A program made the translations under genes and the position numbers. Shown here piece after piece: positions 6,894-12,889 of a DNA stretch of 14,060 nucleotides; within the stretch, counting starts at the first letter, position 1, and each line of letters starts with the position of its first letter. The stretch lies in the NCBI GenBank assembly GCA_027310845.1, contig DAIDAB010000037.1:1-14060 (forward strand). Reading direction: 5' to 3'. The stretch comes from a bacterium. GTDB lineage: Archaea; Thermoproteota; Nitrososphaeria; Nitrososphaerales; CADDZS01. The notes below the pieces were generated by a model. That model searched no databases. It saw only the letters and a program-made list of their open reading frames with translations, and was not told the origin of the DNA.

Positions 6894-7345
6894 CTATGCA
6901 AGCGTAGCTTGAGGCGCTTCGATCTCATGCGATTCCTCTTTCTTTGAAACCTTGGGAGTTATGTTCCTTGCTCTGATTGAGGCTTCGCGTGCCTCCTCCC
7001 TCGTTATCTCGACCTCTGGAAGTTCCTCAAACGATGTGCCCCACGTTCCTACGAACAGTCGACACGCCCTGGCAACAGCTCTCTTTATTGCGATTTCCTT
7101 GAGCCAGGGATGCATTGTGGTCATTCTTACGTTGTCTTTCGAGGCCCTTCCCCATTCCTCTGTCGGTTTTGTCAGATACTCCCACTTTTCCGCGCGCTCT
7201 TTGGAAACATGGTGCCGTTGAAAGTGACGAAGAACAGGTTCATCAGCTGCTCGGGAACATTGTACCATTTCGCAAGCTCTCTCGCGTCTTTCACTTCTAG
7301 AGTTTTCACATCTGCTTTGGTTGTTGTTGCCGTTACGTCACTCAC
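6894..7345 (-). pseudogene. Frameshifted gene: two halves of one ~150-residue protein
   Basis: Reading leftward, GTG 7345 opens a 57-codon frame that reads naturally (KDARELAKWYNVPEQLMNLF, then FVTFNGTMFPK) and turns to nonsense before a TGA at 7172-7174. In the frame one step back, good coding begins just there (KERAEKWEYLTKPTEEWGRA) and runs to the stop at 6894, with HPWLKEIAIKRAVARACRLF and GTSFEELPEVEI. Adding one base in the CCAAAGAG stretch near 7200 joins the halves into about 150 residues. The C-terminal half vaguely recalls the allele-specific helix of ERF/RecT-like phage recombination proteins, but I would not name it. Explanations are a true one-base deletion, a sequencing error, or recoding; no canonical slippery heptamer is visible. 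It diverges from the methyltransferase operon. Confidence 0.65.
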
Positions 7346-7404
7346 AAAATCTCACTGATATCCTCTCAAGTGAATTGCCAATTTAAGTGGAGATTAGGTC
7401 ATAA

Positions 7405-7422
7405 GGTTTAACAGGTTTAACA
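7405..7422 (+). repeat. Perfect tandem GGTTTAACA x2 in a divergent promoter
   Basis: GGTTTAACA occurs twice back to back (7405-7413 and 7414-7422). It matches the 5708-5725 tandem at 17 of 18 bases. It lies between the leftward broken gene (start 7345) and the rightward zinc-protein/methyltransferase operon (start 7496), 21 bases before a large palindrome. It is a candidate operator. Confidence 0.6.
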
Positions 7423-7443
7423 TACGAGTTCGAAATACTGATA

Positions 7444-7465
7444 ATTACTGTAAAGTTACAGTAAT
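7444..7465. promoter_or_regulatory. Perfect 10+10 palindrome upstream of the methyltransferase operon
   Basis: ATTACTGTAA and its exact reverse complement TTACAGTAAT flank a 2-base AG centre. The outer half-site AATTACTG is shared with the palindromes at 2641 and 8336 (read on the minus strand), and the inner bases differ. It lies 30-52 nt before ATG 7496, overlapping TATA-like sequence (ATAATT at 7441, TAATATTAAA at 7462). A protein bound here would be placed to repress transcription. Confidence 0.6.
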
Positions 7466-7495
7466 ATTAAAAATCGGAGGAGCCAAAGGTTACCA

Positions 7496-7963
7496 ATGAT
7501 GCCAGATCCTGCTCAATATTCCATTGGCTGGGAAAACGTACCGAAAGGAAGGTGCGTCATCTGCAGCTCCGAGCTTAAAGACCGCGGTTACTACTATTGC
7601 CTCAAGTGTGGAAACGTAACTGAGGTCGAGTTCCAGCCTCTCGGCGGCGGGCCGAAGATGATACAGATCAATCCAGTGTTATTTCTCGCTGACGCTAGAT
7701 CCAAGTGCTGCAGGGCTGACCTCGAGGTACGAACTAGGATCACATGCTCCGAGAAGTGTCACAAGCTCTTCGTACGCGCTCTGACAAGCCAGTTTGGAGA
7801 ATTCAAGCGAGTTGTGGATCAAACAACGGAAAAATCGTATCGCGTCCCGACTAAGGATATCATTGAGAAGGGACTCAAGTGGCGGGACCTTGCCAGATAT
7901 CCGGAGTGGGACAACAATCCTACCCAACGTGATGATAATCTGGCCGAGGGAACGGCTCAATGA
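7496..7963 (+). CDS. Double zinc-site protein preceding the ParB-methyltransferase
   Basis: 155 residues with two cysteine clusters. A zinc ribbon has C20-x2-C23 and C35-x2-C38 (CVICSSELKD, CLKCG). A second site, C71, C72, C84 and C88 with H89, sits in CCRADLEVRTRITCSEKCH, a treble-clef look. The C-terminus (FGEFKRVVD to SYRVPTKDIIEKGLKWRDLA, then RYPEW) is strongly patterned and I believe conserved in other archaeal elements. The start is ATG 7496 or the adjacent ATG 7499. Shine-Dalgarno-like CGGAGG at 7475-7480 and AAAGGT at 7485-7490 precede it. Its stop overlaps the next start (ATGA at 7960-7963), so the two are translationally coupled. I infer nucleic-acid binding linked to the methyltransferase. 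Confidence 0.7.
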   Translation: MMPDPAQYSIGWENVPKGRCVICSSELKDRGYYYCLKCGNVTEVEFQPLGGGPKMIQINPVLFLADARSKCCRADLEVRTRITCSEKCHKLFVRALTSQFGEFKRVVDQTTEKSYRVPTKDIIEKGLKWRDLARYPEWDNNPTQRDDNLAEGTAQ

Positions 7964-9213
7964 ACGGTCGTCAGCAGCAGACGGAAAAAATCGAGCCAAA
8001 GGTCGACCCCGAGTACAAAGACCTGCTACCGCTCTATCAGAAGGGGGAGTACGAGGCCCTCAAGGAGTCAATCAAGGAAGACGGTCTGCTCGACCCGATC
8101 ATAATCAGCAAGGATGCACGCATACTAGACGGTCATACGCGCCTCAAGATATGCCAGGAGCTTCACATCACTCCATCATTCGAGGTCAAGAGCTTTCGCA
8201 ACAGACTCGAGGAAAAGAAGTTTGTAATCACCGTAAACCTCAGGAGACGGCAACTCAACGACTTCCAGAGGGTAGAGGTTTCGCAGATGCTTCTTGAAAC
8301 CGAGAAGCAGCTTGCAAGACACAGACACGGAAGGAAATCACTGCCAATTGGCAGTAATTTCTCAAAGGGGGAGGCCGTCGAAAGGGTAGCGAAGGACATT
8401 GGCGTCAAACCACGAACTTACTACAGGGGCCTTGCAATTCTCAAGAAAGCAGACGAAGCGATGAAGGAGAAGCTCCGCGATGGAAAGCTCGAAATCAACA
8501 CGGCTTACGCTGAGATGCAGGCCCTTGACAAGCAGAGCGAAATCATGGCGCTTGCTAAAGACAAGCCGACTCCGCCCAGCGTGAAACTGTTCCTCGGCGA
8601 TTTTGAGGAAGTCTGCAGGAACCGGATAGAGAGATCATCCATCGATTTGGTGTTGACAGACCCACCGTACGAGCTCAATGAGTTTCCATTGGAAAAATGG
8701 GAAGCACTCGCAATCGCGGCAAAACACATCCTGAAGCAGGGAAGTTTCTTTGTCACGTATTCTGGGCAGGAGCACCTCCCGGAGATCACGGAGAGACTTT
8801 CGCATCACCTGACTTGGTTTTGGCAGTCAGGGAATTTTCACAGCTCCAATTCGACGATGGTATTCGACAAGAAGGTGAGAAACCGCTTCAAGCCCATACT
8901 GATATTCACGAACTCTCAGAGAGGAGCAAGGCCTCGAGATCATGACTGGATCTTCGATGCTCTTACGGGAGGCAAGGGAGAGAAGAGTTTGAACGAAGGA
9001 GCCCAGCCCGACAGCGAGGCCGAGTACTTCATTGAAAAACTCACTCAGAGGGGAGACGTCATTTTGGACCCATTACTCGGAAGTGGAACAACGGTGCGGG
9101 CCGCATACAAGCTCGGGCGGGAAGCCATAGGAATAGAGAAGGACCCGCAGCAGCTTGAACTTGCCAGGAGCACTATTGCGTTGGCAAAGCAATACGATTT
9201 TACCGATTTGTAA
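7960..9213 (+). CDS. ParB-like/HTH/DNA N6-adenine methyltransferase fusion
   Basis: This 417-residue fusion has three parts. Residues about 20-100 match the ParB/sulfiredoxin N-terminal fold (GLLDPIIISKDARILDGHTR; signature DGHTR at 57-61). Residues 136-165 (GEAVERVAKDIGVKPRTYYR) look like a helix-turn-helix. Residues 207-417 are a SAM-dependent methyltransferase, with motif IV LVLTDPPYE (DPPY 234-237) and motif I DPLLGSGTT (370-378). Motif IV before I is the beta-class order, and DPPY points to adenine-N6 methylation. Such fusions are frequent in viruses and plasmids, where they modify element DNA. No partner restriction enzyme is adjacent; the HNH nuclease lies 3 kb left. The linker codons for residues 126-133 form the palindrome at 8336-8359. 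Confidence 0.85.
   Translation: MNGRQQQTEKIEPKVDPEYKDLLPLYQKGEYEALKESIKEDGLLDPIIISKDARILDGHTRLKICQELHITPSFEVKSFRNRLEEKKFVITVNLRRRQLNDFQRVEVSQMLLETEKQLARHRHGRKSLPIGSNFSKGEAVERVAKDIGVKPRTYYRGLAILKKADEAMKEKLRDGKLEINTAYAEMQALDKQSEIMALAKDKPTPPSVKLFLGDFEEVCRNRIERSSIDLVLTDPPYELNEFPLEKWEALAIAAKHILKQGSFFVTYSGQEHLPEITERLSHHLTWFWQSGNFHSSNSTMVFDKKVRNRFKPILIFTNSQRGARPRDHDWIFDALTGGKGEKSLNEGAQPDSEAEYFIEKLTQRGDVILDPLLGSGTTVRAAYKLGREAIGIEKDPQQLELARSTIALAKQYDFTDL
8336..8359. promoter_or_regulatory. Palindromic site, copy 2 (inside the methyltransferase gene)
   Basis: The core ACTGCCAATTGGCAGT (8340-8355) is a perfect 16-base palindrome. With its AATC and AATT flanks it matches the intergenic site at 2641-2664 at 23 of 24 bases. 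It lies between the ParB/HTH-entry region and the HTH of the fusion gene and encodes SLPIGSN. Identity does not continue beyond the 24 bases. It may be an internal binding site, or a chance product of coding constraint. Confidence 0.5.
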
Positions 9214-9237
9214 TGAAAGGGAGATGTGAGCTAGATC

Positions 9238-9462
9238 ATGGTCAAGAAAGGCTGGAGGCAGCTCTCAATACATGATTCGGTCCGGGACAGGATGACAAAG
9301 CAGATCGAGCGAATGAACAGGGGCAAGTCTGACTGGGAGAAGAAGATCTCATGCAGCAGGTATGCCGAGCTTGCCATTGTGGCTCAGCTTGAACGCGACG
9401 AACAGGTTACGGAGCGCAGTCGTAGGCGCCCAATGGAGATTGACACGGTAGTGACGGGCTGA
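9238..9462 (+). CDS. Small RHH-like protein downstream of the methyltransferase
   Basis: 74 residues from ATG 9238, 24 bases after the methyltransferase stop, with a GGGAG about 15 nt upstream. WRQLSIHDSVRDRMTKQIE fits a strand and first helix, and CSRYAELAIVAQLERDE fits a second helix, as in ribbon-helix-helix DNA-binding proteins; the fit is by eye. The size suits an autoregulator or an antitoxin-like protein, but no toxin gene is adjacent. The last 56 bases overlap the convergent protease-like gene on the other strand. It is probably the third gene of the 7496 operon and a candidate binder of the nearby palindromes. Confidence 0.55.
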   Translation: MVKKGWRQLSIHDSVRDRMTKQIERMNRGKSDWEKKISCSRYAELAIVAQLERDEQVTERSRRRPMEIDTVVTG

Positions 9463-10099
9463 TTCTCTGCACCACATAGCAGAAATTCGGCACTTGCAGA
9501 TTTGGAAAAGGAACTGCATTCAGACTGTAATCAAGAAATGACATTCCCGCCAAGCTTCCTCCGTCGATCTGCTCGGAGAGGTTGACGCCTCCAACGGAGA
9601 GAAGAACGAAGTGGAGTAGTTCGTGAGCTGCAGTCGCGAGCGAGTCAATGCCTGGGTCATTCATCGTGCCCACCATCTCCGCGAATCTTTCATCCCCAAG
9701 ATAGGAGGCGCTGTTTTCTCTGGCGAGTTGTTTCACGAGGTTCCAATTCCTAACTGAGGTCCAGGCGAAATTTGGATCTGCGAGGAAATAGTTCTCCCCG
9801 GCACAAAGGCAGCCTGGGTTAACGAGTTCGTACGGAGAATCGACCATCACCACAAACGAATCGTATCCCCAAGTCACTTGGTCTCTGATCGAAATCAAAT
9901 AGTCTATCCAATTCTTCGGCTGATTATCCAGGACGCTTGCGAATGACGCAGGTTCGACAACAATGTCTGCGTTCAGGTATTTTGAAACATACGCAGGAAG
10001 AAAACTTTCCATATAATCCTGCATGTTTTCCGAAAACCAGCTCGGAGGATCTCCGCTTGCCCTGGCGTAAAGATACGAGTAACCGATTCGCCTTGTCAT
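9407..10099 (-). CDS. HEXXH zinc-metalloprotease-like protein
   Basis: 230 residues containing ATAAHELLHFVLL: HELLH at 159-163 matches the zinc-protease HEXXH signature, with E160 as the general base. No histidine or glutamate at the usual third-ligand distance stands out (SVGGVNLSEQ follows, with E176), so the family (zincin-like) is unresolved and activity uncertain. No signal peptide or membrane helix is evident. CLCAGENYFLADPN gives two near cysteines. The start is ATG 10099, about 30 nt from a TATA-like element shared with the divergent thioredoxin-like gene. Its 3' end overlaps the RHH-like gene by 56 bases. Confidence 0.6.
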   Translation of the reverse strand: MTRRIGYSYLYARASGDPPSWFSENMQDYMESFLPAYVSKYLNADIVVEPASFASVLDNQPKNWIDYLISIRDQVTWGYDSFVVMVDSPYELVNPGCLCAGENYFLADPNFAWTSVRNWNLVKQLARENSASYLGDERFAEMVGTMNDPGIDSLATAAHELLHFVLLSVGGVNLSEQIDGGSLAGMSFLDYSLNAVPFPNLQVPNFCYVVQRISPSLPCQSPLGAYDCAP

Positions 10100-10123
10100 C
10101 CATTTGCAAATTCCCTTCTTGCA

Positions 10124-10137
10124 AGTTTAATATTTGC
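10124..10137. promoter_or_regulatory. Symmetric TATA-like element serving divergent genes
   Basis: TTTAATATTT (10126-10135) is AT-rich and near-palindromic. Its centre is 31 nt from both start codons, ATG 10161 rightward and ATG 10099 leftward. With the usual archaeal spacing of about 26 nt from box to start site, both messages would be almost leaderless. One element may drive both genes. Confidence 0.4.
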
Positions 10138-10160
10138 ACGAATCCATGCTCTAAGTAGAA

Positions 10161-10544
10161 ATGCGAATTCTTGTGAGGGCCCAAGAAAAGACTTCCTCTG
10201 AGGAAAAGGTAGGTTCCTGTCAGATTGATAGTCTCAGAAAACTAGGAGAGGAGACAGAATATCGTGATGGATTCTTCCTCATGTTTTCGCAACCCAAGTG
10301 CGGCTACTGTGACGCTATGAGGCAAGTTCTCGATTCGACGGTGAAGAATCTGAAACCTATCGTCGAGGCTTCATTGGCTGACGAGGAATGCGGAAAGCTT
10401 GCTGACTCTTTCAAGATCGAAATAACTCCCACGGTCATCTACCTCAAGAAAAGCGAGGAAAAGAAACGAATTGCACCAGATGGGAAGATAACCTGGCAGG
10501 ATGTTGAAGCGGAGATCTCTAGTCTAGCTGCTCAGATTTCTTGA
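10161..10544 (+). CDS. Thioredoxin-like protein with CGYC active site
   Basis: 127 residues with a thioredoxin fold pattern. FLMFSQPKCGYCDAM carries the redox pair C47-x2-C50, and EITPTVIYLKK carries the cis-proline (P90) before a core strand. Two more cysteines (C20, C77) are present. CGYC differs from the classical thioredoxin CGPC and is closer to glutaredoxin- or DsbA/DsbC-like centres, so a reductase or disulfide-exchange role is likely and the partner unknown. No signal peptide is seen, so it is probably cytosolic. The start is ATG 10161. The 3' end overlaps the convergent gene at 10519 by 26 bases. Its divergent neighbour is the HEXXH protein. Confidence 0.75.
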   Translation: MRILVRAQEKTSSEEKVGSCQIDSLRKLGEETEYRDGFFLMFSQPKCGYCDAMRQVLDSTVKNLKPIVEASLADEECGKLADSFKIEITPTVIYLKKSEEKKRIAPDGKITWQDVEAEISSLAAQIS

Positions 10545-10965
10545 TCGGTGATCCCTTGAACACTTGCGCAGCCTGCTCGAGACGAGATATTTTCTCCTTG
10601 ATGTACGGATAGCTCATCTCTTCATTTGTCAAGTGCTTCTGCATTTCAGAAATTGTGCATCCGACTACTGAACGACTATGATCTGTATCCCTGAACTGAC
10701 CGTGACAGAGCTCTTCAGCTATGGCGCTCTTGAGTTTCGCTACGCCTTCACCCGTCGAAAGTTCGGGCTTCTGTGAAAGGATCGTCGTCAGCGCGGGAAG
10801 ATGGATCTCGAGAACTTCGTCCGGACCGACATGCCGACTCATTGCCTGCGAATTCGTGTTATCAAAGAGGACGCGGACGCGCTTGATTCCGAGTTCACCC
10901 TTCATCTTCTTGATGTATTGATCGGCGTCAAATCCTGCAAGCTGTCTGAGAGTATCGAGATCCAA
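10519..10965 (-). CDS. Unknown 148-residue protein with an EELCH motif
   Basis: No family recognised. The N-terminal half has strand-like segments (KRVRVLFDNTNSQ, DEVLEIHLPAL). The middle, KSAIAEELCHGQFRDTDHSR, has EELCH with nearby H and D residues, which may be a degenerate or unusual metal site rather than a true HEXXH. The C-terminus is helical and charged. The start is TTG 10965; the nearby ATG at 10970 is out of frame. It probably shares a transcript with the 79-residue gene ending 39 nt upstream. Confidence 0.5.
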   Translation of the reverse strand: MDLDTLRQLAGFDADQYIKKMKGELGIKRVRVLFDNTNSQAMSRHVGPDEVLEIHLPALTTILSQKPELSTGEGVAKLKSAIAEELCHGQFRDTDHSRSVVGCTISEMQKHLTNEEMSYPYIKEKISRLEQAAQVFKGSPIKKSEQLD

Positions 10966-11004
10966 ACCATTAGGGGATAGAAACTATTCGGTAAAAAGAA
11001 CTAC

Positions 11005-11244
11005 TCAATAACGAAGCTGCGAATTAATCTCATCAAGAGAACCAAGGATTTCCTCTCTCAGAGCCTCGACGTGAGAAAGACCGGGAGTTATTGCGAGCGT
11101 TGCTCTCTTGTTCGGATCTCGTAAATCTGCTTCCAATGCGCTTGCTGCACGGTTGAGATATTTCGCTGCAACTCTTGCGGTTTTTGGAGAGACGCAGACA
11201 CGCCTTTCAGGTTGAGTACTTTGGGCCCTGATCGTAATTCTCAA
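11005..11244 (-). CDS. Small helical protein, function unknown
   Basis: 79 residues from TTG 11244. It appears almost wholly helical (KTARVAAKYLNRAASALEAD, HVEALREEILGSLDEINSQL), with no motif I recognise. The first residues MRITIRAQ resemble MRILVRAQ of the thioredoxin-like gene; the codons share only AGGGCCCAA, so this may be coincidence. It lies between two leftward unknown genes, probably in one operon with the gene at 10519. Confidence 0.45.
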   Translation of the reverse strand: MRITIRAQSTQPERRVCVSPKTARVAAKYLNRAASALEADLRDPNKRATLAITPGLSHVEALREEILGSLDEINSQLRY

Positions 11245-11301
11245 AATTACTTCACAATGGTTTCAAGGAAAAAAGGAAAGAGGGATGAGCGAGCACTACG
11301 C

Positions 11302-11622
11302 TCATTCTATCTCGTAGTATTCAGTTGCTGAAGAGCTTCTGCCGGATGAGCGTCCCATTCCGCCCAAGTTGAGATGTGTTCCGACCGCTTGCCTCGAGCA
11401 GAGCTTTGCGATTCCGTGAACCACCTTGCCCGACATTCCGGCCCTGACGTTGCTTGCAACGCATCCGCCGACGGGTTTCCCGATTTGGTTCGCGAATGCT
11501 TTCTGCACTGCTCCGTCCCTCACGACTCGAGAGACAAAGGGACGCATGTTCTTCGATACCTTGATCCTTCTTCCTGCTTTCTTGAACGACTGCCTTGCAG
11601 CAGCTGCTACGTTGATCGACAT
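11302..11622 (-). CDS. Small strongly basic protein, function unknown
   Basis: 106 residues from ATG 11622, with GAGG about 10 nt upstream. The first 35 residues are very basic (SFKKAGRRIKVSKNMRPFVS). The centre is Gly/Ala/Val-rich (KPVGGCVASNVRAGMSGKVV) and the tail Ser/Gly-rich, ending YYEIE. No cysteine cluster or membrane helix is clear. DNA binding is possible from charge alone. A competing frame at 11321-11713 has a longer span but a poor, Arg/Cys/Ser-rich composition and looks like a shadow. It is the first of the leftward group and diverges from the zinc-ribbon gene. Confidence 0.5.
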   Translation of the reverse strand: MSINVAAAARQSFKKAGRRIKVSKNMRPFVSRVVRDGAVQKAFANQIGKPVGGCVASNVRAGMSGKVVHGIAKLCSRQAVGTHLNLGGMGRSSGRSSSATEYYEIE

Positions 11623-11776
11623 TTTTCGATTTCCTCTTTCCCTTCATTAATGCACGATTCAAATAAGACAGAGTTGCAATGGGATCTCGGAAAAGCTCGG
11701 AAGCGTCTTGCAAAAGTTTCGTAAGGTTATCACAAATCCATCTCCAGAGAATACGACTATCATTTCCAAACGGAGC

Positions 11777-12088
11777 ATGAACGAGACTCTTGCCCTAACC
11801 CTGGCTCAGACTGGAAGGATATTCGTGAGCAATATGAACAGGAGCGAGGCCTGGCGCACAGCAAAGACGTTCACGAACAGTATCGGAATGAGAGTGAAGC
11901 AGTTTGCAGCACAGCATGTCGACGAGAAAGGAAACAGATACGACGGCTACGAGTTTGTGATCGTTCAGGACATTCCGATTAGCAATTTTTCCAGGGTTTG
12001 TCCAGGCTGCGGGGAAAGCCTAGTTTTAAAGTGCGGCAAGTGTGGAAAGGCCTTGCCTGATGCCTTTAGTGAGAAGAAAACCGCTTAG
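11777..12088 (+). CDS. Small protein with C-terminal zinc ribbon
   Basis: 103 residues from ATG 11777. A mixed alpha/beta N-terminal part (LALTLAQTGRIFVSNMNRSE, YDGYEFVIVQDIP) is followed by a zinc ribbon, CPGCGE and CGKCGK (C75, C78, C86, C89). A TTG start at 11708 would add 23 residues, but those codons are more AT-rich and the added part is Ser/Asn/Thr-rich. ATTCAAATAAG near 11658 could be a TATA box for either. It begins a chain of overlapping rightward genes. Nucleic-acid binding is inferred from the ribbon. Confidence 0.55.
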   Translation: MNETLALTLAQTGRIFVSNMNRSEAWRTAKTFTNSIGMRVKQFAAQHVDEKGNRYDGYEFVIVQDIPISNFSRVCPGCGESLVLKCGKCGKALPDAFSEKKTA

Positions 12089-12527
12089 CTTCACCATAGA
12101 CACTGAAGAAGGTAAGCATGTAATTATTGACGTGCCCTACGGCGGAGCCAAGGATCCAACGACTCCTGCGTATTGGGACCAGTTGATCTACAACAATTCA
12201 TACCAGGCAGCTCTTCAAGAGCTGAAGAAAGTATGGCCCGAAGCGGTTGAGGTTGTTCCCTGCTTGATTGAAAAGGAGGAGCTCTCAAAGAGCGAAAGTG
12301 GAAGAGTCAATCGCAACAAGGAATACAATCTTGAAAGAGCTCAAAGAAAAATTGCTGAATCCATCGCCAGGACTTATCAGAAATATTCGAGATACAGCCC
12401 AGAGTACAAACAAGATGCCTTGGATGACTTGTCAGATCAGATTCAAACGCTCAAGCCAATCTACCAAGATTTCAAGTGTGCCAAGAGTAAAAAAGGTGAA
12501 GGGGTTGAGCTGCTAGGTGCGCGTTAA
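12060..12527 (+). CDS. Unknown charged protein, second gene of the right-hand chain
   Basis: About 155 residues. The N-terminal part is strand-rich (KPLSFTIDTEEGKHVIIDVP). AYWDQLIYNNSYQAALQELKKV follows, and the second half is a long charged helical segment (NLERAQRKIAESIARTYQK). No family is recognised. ATG 12060 overlaps the preceding gene by 29 bases; GTG 12042 and GTG 12069 are alternatives. The stop overlaps the next gene by 11 bases, so translation is probably coupled along the chain. Confidence 0.55.
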   Translation: MPLVRRKPLSFTIDTEEGKHVIIDVPYGGAKDPTTPAYWDQLIYNNSYQAALQELKKVWPEAVEVVPCLIEKEELSKSESGRVNRNKEYNLERAQRKIAESIARTYQKYSRYSPEYKQDALDDLSDQIQTLKPIYQDFKCAKSKKGEGVELLGAR

Positions 12528-12801
12528 GATAGAAAAAGCGGAAGAGCAGCTTCCCAAACCAAGCCCGGAGCGATCGCTGGAGCAGCTTCTTACTCAAGAT
12601 GACGCCTTGAGGCTTGCGAAAGAGACTGCGGTAAGAAGTAGAGAAGTTGGGAAACAGGATTTGCAGGAACTTTACGAGAAGGTGGTCTTGGATGAAATTT
12701 CGATTCCTGAATACTTCTATATCATTAGCAACTCAATCAAAGCCGAAGCCTACTCAAATGTACTCAAAGTGATTAATTTGAACCATGGCAAATTTGCCTA
12801 A
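12517..12801 (+). CDS. Small helical protein, third gene of the chain
   Basis: 94 residues from GTG 12517, overlapping the preceding stop by 11 bases. The protein is acidic and helical (SLEQLLTQDDALRLAKETA, LQELYEKVVLDEISIPEYFY) with no recognised motif. It may pair with its neighbours in a complex, but only the gene order suggests that. Confidence 0.5.
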   Translation: MRVKIEKAEEQLPKPSPERSLEQLLTQDDALRLAKETAVRSREVGKQDLQELYEKVVLDEISIPEYFYIISNSIKAEAYSNVLKVINLNHGKFA

Positions 12802-12889
12802 CTTCAATGCTTTATCGGATGCACAAGAACTGGATTCTGGATCCATAATTTCTATTACTATTTTCGGAATTTGCTTTAGCAGATTAAAT

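Noticed and set aside
10161..11244. Similar N-termini MRILVRAQ and MRITIRAQ in two genes
   Set aside because: Only AGGGCCCAA is shared at DNA level and the proteins are otherwise unrelated; not enough to claim duplication.
11321..11713. 130-codon leftward frame overlapping the basic protein
   Set aside because: Arg/Ser/Cys-rich with no structured segments; the 106-residue frame has an ATG with GAGG upstream and better composition.
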